From NCBI RefSeq assembly GCF_019991125.1, contig NZ_JAGENB010000002.1, forward strand, positions 62,001 through 126,000: a DNA stretch of 64,000 nt. The letters are read 5' to 3'. Shown here piece after piece: positions 17,084 to 26,370 of the stretch. Every line of letters starts with the position of its first letter. Position 1 is the first letter of the stretch. The notes under the pieces were generated by a model. It ran no database searches. It was not told where the DNA came from and saw nothing but the letters and a program-made list of their open reading frames with translations. The translations under genes and the position numbers were made by a program. Source of the DNA: Phyllobacterium calauticae (GTDB taxonomy: Bacteria; Pseudomonadota; Alphaproteobacteria; Rhizobiales; Rhizobiaceae).

Positions 17084-18109
17084 ATGACAAGCGAACAAGC
17101 AACCGCAAAGGCAGCCGCACCGGCGGTCTCGAAGCAGGGGCGCCGGCTGCCGCCGGAGGTCAGCATCCTCCTGGTCCTGATAGGCATTGCCCTGATCTAT
17201 GAAGTGCTCGGCTGGATTTTCGTCGGGCAGAGCTTTCTGATGAACCAGCAGCGCCTGACCATCATCATCCTGCAGGTGTCCGTCATCGGCATTATTGCGG
17301 TTGGCGTCACGCAGGTCATCATCACCGGCGGCATCGATCTGTCATCGGGCTCCGTTGTCGGCATGACAGCGATGATCGCCGCGAGTTTCGCGCAGGCCTC
17401 GACCTGGGCAAGACCCGTCTATCCCAGCCTGACGGATCTGCCGTTCATCGTCCCTCTGATCGTCGGCCTCGGCATTGGTCTGCTTGCTGGTATCGTCAAT
17501 GGAGCGCTCATCGCACAGACCAAGATTCCGCCATTCATCGCGACGTTGGGCATGATGGTATCGGCGCGCGGTGTTGCCAAATGGTACACCAAGGGATCGC
17601 CGGTTTCGGGCCTGACCGACCAGTTCAATTTCATCGGCACGGGTATCTGGCCGGTGGTGGTGTTCCTCGTCGTTGCTTTCATTTTCCACATCGCGCTGCG
17701 CTATACGCGCTATGGCAAATTCACCTATGCAATTGGCGCCAATGTCCAGGCGGCGCGCGTCTCCGGCATCAATGTCGAGCGGCATCTGATCAAGGTCTAT
17801 GCCATCGCCGGCGTGCTGGCCGGTCTTGCCGGTATCGTCACCGCGGCCCGCGCCCAGACGGCGCAGTCGGGCATGGGTGTAACCTATGAGCTGGATGCGA
17901 TTGCGGCTGCCGTCATCGGCGGGACGTCGCTGACCGGCGGCGTCGGGCGCATCACCGGCACGGTTATCGGCGCCATCATTCTCGGCGTGATGATTTCCGG
18001 ATTCACCTTCCTGCGGGTCGATGCCTATTACCAGGAAATCATCAAGGGCGTGATTATCGTTGCGGCTGTCGTCGTGGACGTCTATCGCCAGAAGAAGAGA
18101 AAAGTCTGA
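17084..18109 (+). CDS. iatP: Inositol ABC transporter permease
   Basis: 341 residues, RbsC/BPD_transp_2 family, with eight to ten hydrophobic segments. The N-terminus is a short Ala/Lys-rich cytoplasmic tail; the glycine-rich [15 protein letters not shown] motif near 278 is typical of sugar permeases. It would form the channel for inositol with IatA and IbpA. GGGGAGGAAC lies before the start, 28 bases after iatA, and iolG follows. Confidence 0.88.
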   Translation: MTSEQATAKAAAPAVSKQGRRLPPEVSILLVLIGIALIYEVLGWIFVGQSFLMNQQRLTIIILQVSVIGIIAVGVTQVIITGGIDLSSGSVVGMTAMIAASFAQASTWARPVYPSLTDLPFIVPLIVGLGIGLLAGIVNGALIAQTKIPPFIATLGMMVSARGVAKWYTKGSPVSGLTDQFNFIGTGIWPVVVFLVVAFIFHIALRYTRYGKFTYAIGANVQAARVSGINVERHLIKVYAIAGVLAGLAGIVTAARAQTAQSGMGVTYELDAIAAAVIGGTSLTGGVGRITGTVIGAIILGVMISGFTFLRVDAYYQEIIKGVIIVAAVVVDVYRQKKRKV

Positions 18110-18163
18110 AACCAATCTGTAATGCCCGGAACCCATCCGGGCAACTTTCCAAGAGGTAATGAA

Positions 18164-19153
18164 ATGACTGTACGCTTTGGCCTGCTCGGTGCGGGCCGTA
18201 TCGGCAAGGTTCACGCAAAGGCCGTGATGTCCAACCCGCAGGCGAAACTCGTTGCGGTGGCGGATGCGTTCGAACAGGCGGCGAAGGATCTCTCCAGCGC
18301 CTATGAATGTGAAATCCGCAGCATCGATGAGATCGAAAAGGCCGGGGATATCGATGCGGTCATCATCTGCACGCCAACCGATACGCATGCCGATCTGATC
18401 GAGCGCTTTGCCCGTGCCGGCAAGGCGATCTTCTGCGAAAAGCCGATTGATCTCAATGTGAAGCGCGTCGAGGAATGTCTTGCTGTCGTCGATGAAACCA
18501 AGGCGACCCTGATGGTCGGTTTCAACCGGCGCTTCGATCCGCATTTTGCCGCCGTGCGCAAAGCGATCGACGATGGTGCCATCGGTGCGGTGGAAATGGT
18601 GACGATCACCTCGCGTGATCCGGGTGCACCGCCCGCCGAATACATCACCCGTTCCGGCGGCATTTTCCGCGACATGACGATCCACGATTTCGACATGGCG
18701 CGTTTCCTGCTGGGCGAAGATCCGGTGGCCGTGACCGCCCATGCTTCGGTTCTGGTGGACAAGAAGATCGGTGAACTCGGCGATTATGACAGCGTCAGCG
18801 TCATTCTCTCCACCGCCTCCGGCAAGCAGTGCGTCATCTCCAATTCGCGCCGCGCCACCTATGGCTATGACCAGCGCATTGAAGTGCATGGCTCCAAGGG
18901 CATGGTTGCCGCGGAGAACCAGCGTCCGGTGTCGATCGAAGTCGCCAATGGCAACGGTTATACCCGTCCGCCGCTGCATGATTTCTTCATGACCCGCTAC
19001 ACGGAAGCCTATGCCAACGAGATCGCCGCTTTCATCGATGCGATTGCAACGGGCGCCAAGGCCGCTCCGAGCGGCAAGGATGGCTTGATCGCGCTGGCGC
19101 TGGCCGATGCCGCCCTGCGCTCGGTCAAGGAAGGCAAGACGATCAGCCTCTGA
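18164..19153 (+). CDS. iolG: myo-Inositol 2-dehydrogenase
   Basis: 329 residues, Gfo/Idh/MocA family. The N-terminal NAD-binding motif is GLLGAGRIGKVHA (6-18), the catalytic-Lys motif is EKPIDL near 88, and the DFDMARFL segment near 170 holds the conserved Asp and His-side residues. IolG oxidises myo-inositol to 2-keto-myo-inositol (inosose), the first step of the pathway encoded downstream. It ends the ibpA-iatA-iatP operon and is followed by a strong hairpin. Length matches the family. Confidence 0.9.
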   Translation: MTVRFGLLGAGRIGKVHAKAVMSNPQAKLVAVADAFEQAAKDLSSAYECEIRSIDEIEKAGDIDAVIICTPTDTHADLIERFARAGKAIFCEKPIDLNVKRVEECLAVVDETKATLMVGFNRRFDPHFAAVRKAIDDGAIGAVEMVTITSRDPGAPPAEYITRSGGIFRDMTIHDFDMARFLLGEDPVAVTAHASVLVDKKIGELGDYDSVSVILSTASGKQCVISNSRRATYGYDQRIEVHGSKGMVAAENQRPVSIEVANGNGYTRPPLHDFFMTRYTEAYANEIAAFIDAIATGAKAAPSGKDGLIALALADAALRSVKEGKTISL

Positions 19154-19162
19154 GTTTCAATG

Positions 19163-19205
19163 AAAAACGCCCTGCCGGTGCGGTCACCGGCAGGGCGGTT
19201 ATATT
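19163..19205. terminator. Hairpin terminator between convergent iolG and Gfo/Idh gene
   Basis: A perfect 13-base GC-rich stem (19168-19180 with 19185-19197) and a 4-base loop lie just after iolG, with A-rich sequence on the left and GTTATATT on the right. It could end transcripts from both sides. Confidence 0.8.
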
Positions 19206-19233
19206 ATGCAGGGTGAAGAGGGGGGATTCCCTC

Positions 19234-20367
19234 CTACCTTACATCCACCCAGCGCTGTTCACTGAATGACCGGGCCATGGCATGCACGGTGCGCTCGATC
19301 TCCAATCCGTCCTCAAATCCGATCAGATGCGCCTCCTGGCCATCGATGCGCTTGATCAGTTCATGGCACTCGATGATCTTGAGGTCGTTGAAGCCGAGAC
19401 CGTGGCCGGGAGCCGGGATGAAGCGGCCATAGGGATCGTGATGCGGCGCGGTCAGGATCGTGCGGTAGCCCTGTTCCGTCGGCCGGTCTGCGGTGACGTA
19501 GAGCTGGAATTCATTGGCGCGTTCCTGATCGAATAGGATCGAGCCTTTCGAGCCGAAAATCTGCAGGGCAATACGTCCCTTGCGGCCCCAGGCGGAACGG
19601 TTGACCTGCAGCGTGCCGGCGACGCCGTTTTCCATATGCAGGAGCACGCTGGCGCTGTCATAGGTTTCAACCGCCTTCATGCCGCCGTCCTGCGTCCGGC
19701 GCTCGGCATAGGGTTTTGACATGTCGCACATGACCCGGCTGACCCGGCCAAACAGCGCCCAGAGCAGCGACAGGGGATGCACGGCAAAGTCGTCGAGCGC
19801 GCCATAGCCTGACGTTGCAGCATGCTTCCAATAGAACAGCGCGTCGGGATCGGCCATGAAATCCTCGTCCATCTCGATGCGCAGATGATTGACGTCGCCG
19901 ATGATCTTTTCCGCCAGCAGCTGGCGGATATGGCGGATGGCCGGACCCTGGATGTAATTATAGCCGAGCGCCGCAACCTTGCCGGACTGTTTTGCCGCCG
20001 CTGTCATCGCCTTGGCGTCATCGAATGCCGGGGCCATGGGCTTTTCGCACCAGACGTGTTTGCCGGCCTGAAGCGCGGCCAGCGCCATTTCCGGATGAAA
20101 CTGGTTGGGCGTGGTGATGGAAACGATATCGACATCGGGGTCGTTGATCACGGCGCGCCAGTCGCCCGACGCCTTGGCAAAGCCGAACTCGGCGGCGCGC
20201 TGGCTGGCAAGCTCGGCATTGGCTTCGCCGAGATGCACGAGACGGACCGGAGGGACATCACCGAAAACCGCACGGACGGAATTCCAGGCCAGGGCATGGC
20301 ATTTGCCCATGAACCCGGTTCCGATCAGCCCTACACCCAGTGCGCGCGCATTCCCATGACCCGACAT
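19234..20367 (-). CDS. Gfo/Idh/MocA-family oxidoreductase (second inositol-type dehydrogenase)
   Basis: 377 residues. The Rossmann motif GLIGTGFMGKCHA starts near 13 and the EKPMAP motif holds the catalytic-type Lys near 108; the C-terminal half is the usual alpha/beta dehydrogenase domain. The family includes MocA, scyllo-inositol dehydrogenases and inosose reductases. It is divergent from iolR and faces iolG, so it probably oxidises another inositol isomer or inosamine-derived product. The specific substrate cannot be told from sequence. Shares a promoter region with iolR. Confidence 0.8.
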   Translation of the reverse strand: MSGHGNARALGVGLIGTGFMGKCHALAWNSVRAVFGDVPPVRLVHLGEANAELASQRAAEFGFAKASGDWRAVINDPDVDIVSITTPNQFHPEMALAALQAGKHVWCEKPMAPAFDDAKAMTAAAKQSGKVAALGYNYIQGPAIRHIRQLLAEKIIGDVNHLRIEMDEDFMADPDALFYWKHAATSGYGALDDFAVHPLSLLWALFGRVSRVMCDMSKPYAERRTQDGGMKAVETYDSASVLLHMENGVAGTLQVNRSAWGRKGRIALQIFGSKGSILFDQERANEFQLYVTADRPTEQGYRTILTAPHHDPYGRFIPAPGHGLGFNDLKIIECHELIKRIDGQEAHLIGFEDGLEIERTVHAMARSFSEQRWVDVR

Positions 20368-20445
20368 GTCTTCACTCCCACGACATTTGAGGATGTCTGC
20401 ATCTCTTGCAGATGTTGATTGAAGTAATCTATAACGGATAAAAAT

Positions 20446-20459
20446 GGAATAACTGATCC
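20446..20459. promoter_or_regulatory. Putative IolR operator in the Gfo/Idh-iolR divergent region
   Basis: GGAATAACTGATCC fits GGAA-N6-TTCC with one mismatch, the pattern I recall for Sinorhizobium IolR. A weaker GGAATGGATTATTT follows at 20467-20480. The place between the divergent gene pair suits autoregulation. Confidence 0.45.
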
Positions 20460-20527
20460 GTTTTGCGGAATGGATTATTTTGGTAGTCTCGCCATCCGTA
20501 TCGCATAACCAAGGGGAACGATTCGCA

Positions 20528-21370
20528 ATGGGCAGCACGGCCACAGAAGCAACTCTGCCGCAGGATTTCGATGCCTTGCGCACGCTGATCCTGGATCGCC
20601 GGCAGCTCCTGCCCAAGCGGCTGGCACAGATCGCGGCCTATGCCCTCGGCAATCCCGATGAAATCGCCTTCGGCACGGCGGCAAGCATTGCCCAGTCGGC
20701 CGGCGTGCAGCCCTCCACGCTTATTCGCTTTGCCCAGCATCTGGGTTTTGACGGGTTTACCAGCCTGCAATCGGTGTTCCGCGAACGCCTGCGGGAACGG
20801 CAGGGCTCGTATGAAGAACGGCTGTCGGGCCTGCGCGGCGATACGCCGGGCCTTTCCAAGAACCGCGTCATTCTCAATGGGTTCCTGTCGGCGGCCAGCC
20901 AATCCATCCAGACCATTTCCCGCAGTGCCGAGGAGGATGTGCTGGAGCGCGCCGTGGAAATTCTGGCGCATGCGGACACGATCTATCTCATCGCCCGCCG
21001 CCGGTCCTATCCGATCTCCGCCTATATGGCCTATGCCTTCGGCAAACTGAAAATCCGCAATCAGCTGATTGAATCGACGGCCGGTATCGACCCGGAAATC
21101 CTGTCCTTTGCCCGGCCGCAGGATGCGGCGATTGCCATCAGCTTTTCGCCCTACGCCTCGGCAACGGTCGAGCATGCGGCAGCGCTGGCAGCGCGGGGCG
21201 TGCCTGTCGTTGCCATCACCGACAGCGCGTTTTCCCCGCTGGCACAATCCGCCAGCGTGTGGTTCGAGGCGGCGGAAGGGGACTTTTCCGGATTCCGGTC
21301 TCTCTCCGGGACAATGGCGCTCGCCATGGCGTTGACTGTGAGCGTGGCGGAACGGCGCCGCAGCCTGTAA
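20528..21370 (+). CDS. iolR: RpiR-family inositol catabolism repressor
   Basis: 280 residues. The N-terminal RpiR helix-turn-helix (TAASIAQSAGVQPSTLIRFA, about 49-68) is followed by a SIS sugar-phosphate-binding domain near 125-260. In Sinorhizobium the RpiR-like IolR represses the iol genes, with a late phosphorylated intermediate proposed as inducer. The gene sits directly before iolC and divergent from a dehydrogenase gene, as expected for that role. The start follows AAGGGGAACG. Confidence 0.87.
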   Translation: MGSTATEATLPQDFDALRTLILDRRQLLPKRLAQIAAYALGNPDEIAFGTAASIAQSAGVQPSTLIRFAQHLGFDGFTSLQSVFRERLRERQGSYEERLSGLRGDTPGLSKNRVILNGFLSAASQSIQTISRSAEEDVLERAVEILAHADTIYLIARRRSYPISAYMAYAFGKLKIRNQLIESTAGIDPEILSFARPQDAAIAISFSPYASATVEHAAALAARGVPVVAITDSAFSPLAQSASVWFEAAEGDFSGFRSLSGTMALAMALTVSVAERRRSL

Positions 21371-21401
21371 CAGCGCCAAATGAAATGCGGGAAATCTAAA
21401 A

Positions 21402-21445
21402 AGAATATACATTCCATATTGACGATTTGATAGAATTATTATTTC
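21402..21445. promoter_or_regulatory. Paired IolR-like palindromes before iolC
   Basis: AGAATATACATTCC (21402-21415) and AGAATTATTATTTC (21432-21445) share the (G/A)GAA-N6-TTC-like form and are spaced exactly 30 bases apart, near three helical turns. They lie 60-100 bases before the iolC start in an AT-rich stretch, a likely promoter. Confidence 0.5.
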
Positions 21446-21505
21446 ATATGCAAAAATTCCCGGCCTGTTTTCAGCGGGATGGATCAGCATATCGGGAGGA
21501 TCGTC

Positions 21506-23437
21506 ATGGGCAGCGCTGCAACAGGCAAAAAGCTTGATGTCATCACAATTGGCCGCTCGTCGGTGGATCTCTACGGCCAGCAGATCGGCTCCCGCCTCGA
21601 GGATATCGCGTCCTTCGCCAAATCCGTCGGCGGCTGCCCGGCCAATATTGCCATCGGCACCGCCCGTCTCGGATTGCGCTCGGCACTTCTGAGCCGCGTC
21701 GGCGACGAGCAGATGGGCCGTTTCATCCGCGAGCAGATGCTGCGCGAAGGCGTGGCCGTCGATGGTGTCATCACCGATGCGGAACGGCTGTCGGCGCTGG
21801 TCATCCTGTCGGTCGAGAACGACAAGAGCTTTCCGCTGATCTTCTATCGCGAGAACTGCGCCGACATGGCGCTGAACGAGGACGACGTCGATCCGGAGTT
21901 CATCCGCTCCGCCCGCGCCGTGGTGGTGACGGGCACGCATTTTTCCAAGCCCAACACCGATGCCGCCCAGCGCAAGGCGATCCGCCTGATCAAGGAAGCC
22001 GGGGGCAAGGTGGTGTTCGACATTGATTACCGGCCGAACCTCTGGGGGCTTGCCGGTCATGGGGCAGGCGACAGCCGCTATATCGCCTCCGATGCCGTAT
22101 CGAGCCATTTGAAGACGGTGCTGGCCGACTGCGACCTGATCGTCGGTACGGAAGAGGAAGTGCTGATCGCCTCCGGCGAGGCTGATCTGCTCGCCGCATT
22201 GAAGACCATCCGCGCGCTTTCCGCCCATGCCACCATCGTGCTCAAGCGCGGCCCGATGGGCTGCATCGTCTATGAGGGCGCCATTTCGGATGATCTTGAG
22301 GACGGCATTGTCGGCAAGGGATTTCCCATCGAGGTGTTCAACGTGCTGGGCGCGGGCGATGCCTTCATGTCCGGTTTCCTGCGCGGCTGGCTCGGCGGCG
22401 AAAGCCTCGCCACGGCGGCGACCTGGGCCAATGCCTGCGGCGCCTTTGCGGTGTCGCGTCTCCTGTGCTCGCCGGAAATCCCGACATTCGAAGAGCTGCA
22501 GTTCTTCCTTGAACACGGCAGCTCGCAGCACGCGCTGCGCAAGGACGAGGCGATCAATCATGTGCACTGGGCAACCACGCGCCGCCATGACATCCCTTCG
22601 ATGCTGGCCTTTGCCATTGACCATCGCGTGCAGCTTGAGGACCTTTCCCAGAGGCTTGGCGCGGATATCGGCCGGGTGCAGGCATTCAAGGAACTGGCCG
22701 TCAAGGCTGCTGCACGGGTTGCGGATGGCCGCAGCGGTTATGGCATGCTGCTCGATGAAAAGTTCGGGCGCGAGGCGATGTTCGAATTTGCCCGGCACAA
22801 TTTCGACTGGCTTGGCCGCCCGGTCGAACTGCCGGGCTCGCGCCCGCTGCGCTTTGAATTCTCGCAGGATATCGGGTCGCAGCTGGCGGAATGGCCGGTG
22901 GATCATTGCATCAAGTGCCTATGCTTCTATCATCCGGACGATCCGGCCGCGCTGAAGGCGGAGCAGCAGGCTAAGCTGCGCGCCCTGTTCGAGGCGGCGC
23001 GCAAGGTCGGACGCGAACTGCTGATCGAGATCATTGCCGGAAAACACGGCGTGCTCGACGACATGACCATTCCGCGGGCGCTGGAAGAGCTCTACGCGCT
23101 TGGCATCAAGCCGGACTGGTGGAAGCTGGAGCCGCAGGCTTCGGCCGCCGCATGGAAGAAGATCGAGGCGGTGATCGAAAAGAACGATCCGTGGTGCCGT
23201 GGTGTCGTCCTCCTCGGGCTGGAAGCGCCGCAGGATGAGCTGGAAGCAGCCTTCGCCGCCACCGCCAATGCACCCGTCGTCAAAGGTTTTGCCGTCGGGC
23301 GGACGATTTTCATGGATGCCGCCGAACAGTGGCTGGCGGGAAAGATATCCGATGAGGCGGCGATTGCCGACATGGCCGATCGTTTCGAAAAATTGACCAG
23401 GGCATGGCTTGCCAGCCGCAAGCAACAAGCGGCATAG
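21506..23437 (+). CDS. iolC: 5-dehydro-2-deoxygluconokinase fused to DUF2090 aldolase domain
   Basis: 643 residues in two domains. Residues about 10-330 are a PfkB-type sugar kinase (VGGCPANIAIG near 43, catalytic NVLGAGDAFMSGF near 278); it phosphorylates 2-deoxy-5-keto-gluconate. Residues about 340-640 are a DUF2090 domain of the class I aldolase fold, held to cleave the phosphorylated product to malonate semialdehyde and dihydroxyacetone phosphate. The fusion is common in rhizobia. GGGAGGATC precedes the ATG at 21506, which I prefer to the ATG at 21479. iolD follows after 23 bases. Confidence 0.9.
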   Translation: MGSAATGKKLDVITIGRSSVDLYGQQIGSRLEDIASFAKSVGGCPANIAIGTARLGLRSALLSRVGDEQMGRFIREQMLREGVAVDGVITDAERLSALVILSVENDKSFPLIFYRENCADMALNEDDVDPEFIRSARAVVVTGTHFSKPNTDAAQRKAIRLIKEAGGKVVFDIDYRPNLWGLAGHGAGDSRYIASDAVSSHLKTVLADCDLIVGTEEEVLIASGEADLLAALKTIRALSAHATIVLKRGPMGCIVYEGAISDDLEDGIVGKGFPIEVFNVLGAGDAFMSGFLRGWLGGESLATAATWANACGAFAVSRLLCSPEIPTFEELQFFLEHGSSQHALRKDEAINHVHWATTRRHDIPSMLAFAIDHRVQLEDLSQRLGADIGRVQAFKELAVKAAARVADGRSGYGMLLDEKFGREAMFEFARHNFDWLGRPVELPGSRPLRFEFSQDIGSQLAEWPVDHCIKCLCFYHPDDPAALKAEQQAKLRALFEAARKVGRELLIEIIAGKHGVLDDMTIPRALEELYALGIKPDWWKLEPQASAAAWKKIEAVIEKNDPWCRGVVLLGLEAPQDELEAAFAATANAPVVKGFAVGRTIFMDAAEQWLAGKISDEAAIADMADRFEKLTRAWLASRKQQAA

Positions 23438-23460
23438 CATCAGGCCGGGAGGAGATTGAC

Positions 23461-25311
23461 ATGACCAAGACGATACGCCTGACGATGGCGCAGGCATTGA
23501 CGCGTTTCCTTGCCAGCCAGATGACCGTGATCGATGGCCGGAAGGTGCCGGTGTTTGCCGGTGTCTGGGCGATTTTCGGCCACGGCAACGTGGCGGGTCT
23601 CGGCGAGGCGCTGTATCAGGTGCGCGACGAGCTGCCGACCTACCGCGCCCACAATGAGCAGGCGATGGCGCATGCCGCCATCGCCTTCGCCAAGGCCAGT
23701 TTCCGCCGCCGCATGATGGCGGTGACGAGTTCCGTCGGACCGGGCGCGACCAATATGGTGACGGCGGCGGCGCTTGCCCATGTTAACCGCCTGCCGTTGC
23801 TGCTTTTGCCGGGCGACGTGTTTGCCAACCGTATCCCCGATCCGGTTCTGCAGCAGGTGGAAAGTTTTGGCGACGGCACGGTTTCGGCCAATGACTGCTT
23901 CCGTCCCGTCTCGCGCTATTTCGACCGGATCACCCGGCCCGAACAGATCATTCCGGCACTCGCCCGCACCATGGCGGTGCTGACCGATCCGGCCGAATGC
24001 GGCCCGGTGACGCTGGCGCTATGTCAGGATGTGCAGGCGGAAGCCTATGACTATCCGGAAAGTTTTTTCGACGAGCGCGTGTGGACGACGCGCCGCCCGC
24101 GCCCGGACCGTAGGGAATTGGCTGCCGCCGTCGAACTGCTCAAATCTGCGAAAAAGCCGCTGATCATTGCCGGCGGCGGCGTCATCTATTCGCAGGCATC
24201 GAACGAGCTGAAAGCCTTCGTGGAAGCGGCGGGTATTCCCGTCTGTGAAACACAGGGCGGCAAGTCCTCCCTGCCTGACAATCATCCCTTGAACATGGCG
24301 GCTATCGGTGTGACCGGTACATCGGCTGCCAATCATCTCGCGGAAGAGGCGGATGTCATTCTGGCCGTCGGCACACGGTTGCAGGATTTCACCACCGGAT
24401 CCTGGGCGCTGTTCCGCAATGGAGACAAGAAATTCATCGGCCTCAACGTGCAGGCTTTCGATGCGGGCAAGCACCGCGCGGCGGCTCTCGTTGCCGATGC
24501 GCGCGAAGGACTGCTGGAACTGGCTGCCGCGACCGCCGGTTACAAGGCGCCCGTGAGCTGGACCGAAAATGCCACACAGGGCAAGGCCGAGTGGCAGAAG
24601 GCCGCCGCCGAGGTCACCGGACCGACCAACGCGGTCCTGCCGTCGGATGCGCAGGTGATCGGTGCCGTGCAGCGGACCATGGGCAGCGCGGCGACCGTCC
24701 TGCATGCGGCGGGCGGATTGCCGGGTGAAATGCACAAGCTGTGGCAGGCGGGCGCGCCGGGCTCCTATCACGCCGAATACGGCTTCTCCTGCATGGGCTA
24801 CGAGATTGCGGGCGGTCTCGGGGCGAAGATGGCCAAGCCGGATGACGAGGTGGTCGTGATGATCGGTGACGGTTCCTATCTGATGCTGAATTCGGAGATC
24901 GCCACCTCGGTGATGCTGGGCCACAAGATCACTATTGTGCTGCTCGACAATCGCGGGTTCGGCTGCATCAACCGGCTGCAGATGGGCACGGGCGGGGCGA
25001 ACTTCAACAACCTTCTGAAAGACTCGCGCCACGAGGTTTTGCCTGACGTCGATTTTGTCGGCCATGCAAAAAGCCTTGGTGCCATTTCTGAGAAGGTTGC
25101 GTCGATTGCGGAACTGGAATCTGCACTTGCACGCGCCAAACAGAACGACCGGACCACGGTTGTCGTCATCGACACGGACCCGCTTGTTTCCACCGATGCC
25201 GGCGGCACGTGGTGGGATGTGGCGGTGCCGGAGGTGAGCCAGCGCCCGCAGGTCAATGCCGCGCGCAAGGCCTATGAAGAGAAGCTGAAACTGCAACACA
25301 TCGGCGATTAA
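23461..25311 (+). CDS. iolD: 3D-(3,5/4)-trihydroxycyclohexane-1,2-dione acylhydrolase
   Basis: 616 residues, thiamine-diphosphate enzyme family. The N-terminal domain has the cofactor Glu region (YRAHNEQAMAHAA near 61), the middle domain a Rossmann-like fold, and the C-terminal domain the ThDP motif GDGSYLMLNSE ending in DNRGFG near 468-502. IolD opens the cyclohexane ring of the inositol intermediate to 5-deoxy-glucuronate. GGGAGGAG lies before the start. It is followed by a palindromic repeat and then iolE. Confidence 0.93.
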   Translation: MTKTIRLTMAQALTRFLASQMTVIDGRKVPVFAGVWAIFGHGNVAGLGEALYQVRDELPTYRAHNEQAMAHAAIAFAKASFRRRMMAVTSSVGPGATNMVTAAALAHVNRLPLLLLPGDVFANRIPDPVLQQVESFGDGTVSANDCFRPVSRYFDRITRPEQIIPALARTMAVLTDPAECGPVTLALCQDVQAEAYDYPESFFDERVWTTRRPRPDRRELAAAVELLKSAKKPLIIAGGGVIYSQASNELKAFVEAAGIPVCETQGGKSSLPDNHPLNMAAIGVTGTSAANHLAEEADVILAVGTRLQDFTTGSWALFRNGDKKFIGLNVQAFDAGKHRAAALVADAREGLLELAAATAGYKAPVSWTENATQGKAEWQKAAAEVTGPTNAVLPSDAQVIGAVQRTMGSAATVLHAAGGLPGEMHKLWQAGAPGSYHAEYGFSCMGYEIAGGLGAKMAKPDDEVVVMIGDGSYLMLNSEIATSVMLGHKITIVLLDNRGFGCINRLQMGTGGANFNNLLKDSRHEVLPDVDFVGHAKSLGAISEKVASIAELESALARAKQNDRTTVVVIDTDPLVSTDAGGTWWDVAVPEVSQRPQVNAARKAYEEKLKLQHIGD

Positions 25312-25330
25312 CCTGATTTGTAGATAAACA

Positions 25331-25455
25331 GTGCGTGGTTCGACAAGCTCACCATGAGGGACGTAGATGATGACAGGAAGTCATATTCTGCAATCTTTGC
25401 GATTGGTGTTGCAGTCAACCCACCTTCCTCATGGTGAGCTTGTCGAACCACGCAC
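25331..25455. repeat. Intergenic palindromic repeat, copy 2 (between iolD and iolE)
   Basis: Perfect 29-base arms (25331-25359 and 25427-25455) of the same sequence as the element at 4026-4151 surround a different loop of 67 bases. It sits inside the iol gene string, 31 bases before the iolE start, where a strong hairpin could affect the transcript. Confidence 0.85.
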
Positions 25456-25485
25456 CCCGCACACAACAACTGAAGGAAGACAAGA

Positions 25486-26370
25486 ATGATCCGTATCGGG
25501 GCGAACCCAATCGGCTGGTCCAATGACGACATGCTCGAAATCGGCGGCAATATTCCTCTGGAAACCTGTCTGGAACAGGCGAAGGCGGCCGGGTTCACCG
25601 GCATGGAGCTCGGCAACAAGTTTCCGCGCACGGCGGACAAGCTGCGTCCGATCCTGGATGCGTTCGGACATAGTCTTGTCAGCGGCTGGTACTCGACCGA
25701 GCTGCTCGTGCGCGATGTCGACGCTGAACTCAAGGCTGTTGTCGGCCATGCCACGCTGCTGAAGGACATGGGCTGCACGGTTCTGATTGCTGCCGAGACG
25801 TCGAACGCCATTCACTCCAACAAGGATCTGCCACTGTCGGCCCGTCCGGTTCTGGAAAAGTCGGCGTGGGCTGAATTCGGCAAGCGTTACACGGCCTTTG
25901 CCGAAGCGGTGAAGCAGACCTACGGCCTGCAGGTGGTTTATCATCACCACATGGGCACCGTGGTGCAGACCGAATCCGAGATCGACCGGTTCATGGAAGT
26001 GACGGGCGATGCGGTGCATCTCCTGCTCGATACCGGCCACGCCACATGGGGCGGCGGTGATCCGGCACGTCTCGCCCGCCACTACAAGGCGCGCATCAGC
26101 CATGTACATTGCAAGGATATCCGCGAGGCCGTGATGTGGCAGTCCAACCGCGAAGACTGGTCGTTCCTGGATTCGGTTCTCGCTGGTGTTTACACGGTTC
26201 CCGGCGACGGCATGATCGACTATGTTCGCGTCCTCAAGGAACTCCGTGGCTATAGCGGCTGGGTGGTTGTCGAGGCAGAGCAGGATCCTGAGAAGGCTGA
26301 TCCAGCCGTCTATTCCAAGCTTGGCCATGCCAATCTCAGCCGCTTCATCAAAGAGGCAGGATTGGTTTGA
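25486..26370 (+). CDS. iolE: Inosose (2-keto-myo-inositol) dehydratase
   Basis: 294 residues, xylose-isomerase-like TIM barrel. Metal-ligand segments are visible: YHHHMGTVVQTE near 145, LLDTGHATWGGGDP near 180, HVHCKD near 206 and VVEAEQDP near 260. IolE removes water from 2-keto-myo-inositol to give the trihydroxycyclohexane-dione that IolD hydrolyses. GAAGGAAG lies before the start. The stop codon overlaps the TTG start of the next small gene. Confidence 0.92.
   Translation: MIRIGANPIGWSNDDMLEIGGNIPLETCLEQAKAAGFTGMELGNKFPRTADKLRPILDAFGHSLVSGWYSTELLVRDVDAELKAVVGHATLLKDMGCTVLIAAETSNAIHSNKDLPLSARPVLEKSAWAEFGKRYTAFAEAVKQTYGLQVVYHHHMGTVVQTESEIDRFMEVTGDAVHLLLDTGHATWGGGDPARLARHYKARISHVHCKDIREAVMWQSNREDWSFLDSVLAGVYTVPGDGMIDYVRVLKELRGYSGWVVVEAEQDPEKADPAVYSKLGHANLSRFIKEAGLV

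Noticed and set aside
20429-22906. Very long open frame (825 codons) on the minus strand across iolR and iolC
   Set aside because: It is antisense to two clear genes, has composition typical of a high-GC shadow frame (rich in Arg, His, Gly) and no recognisable domain.
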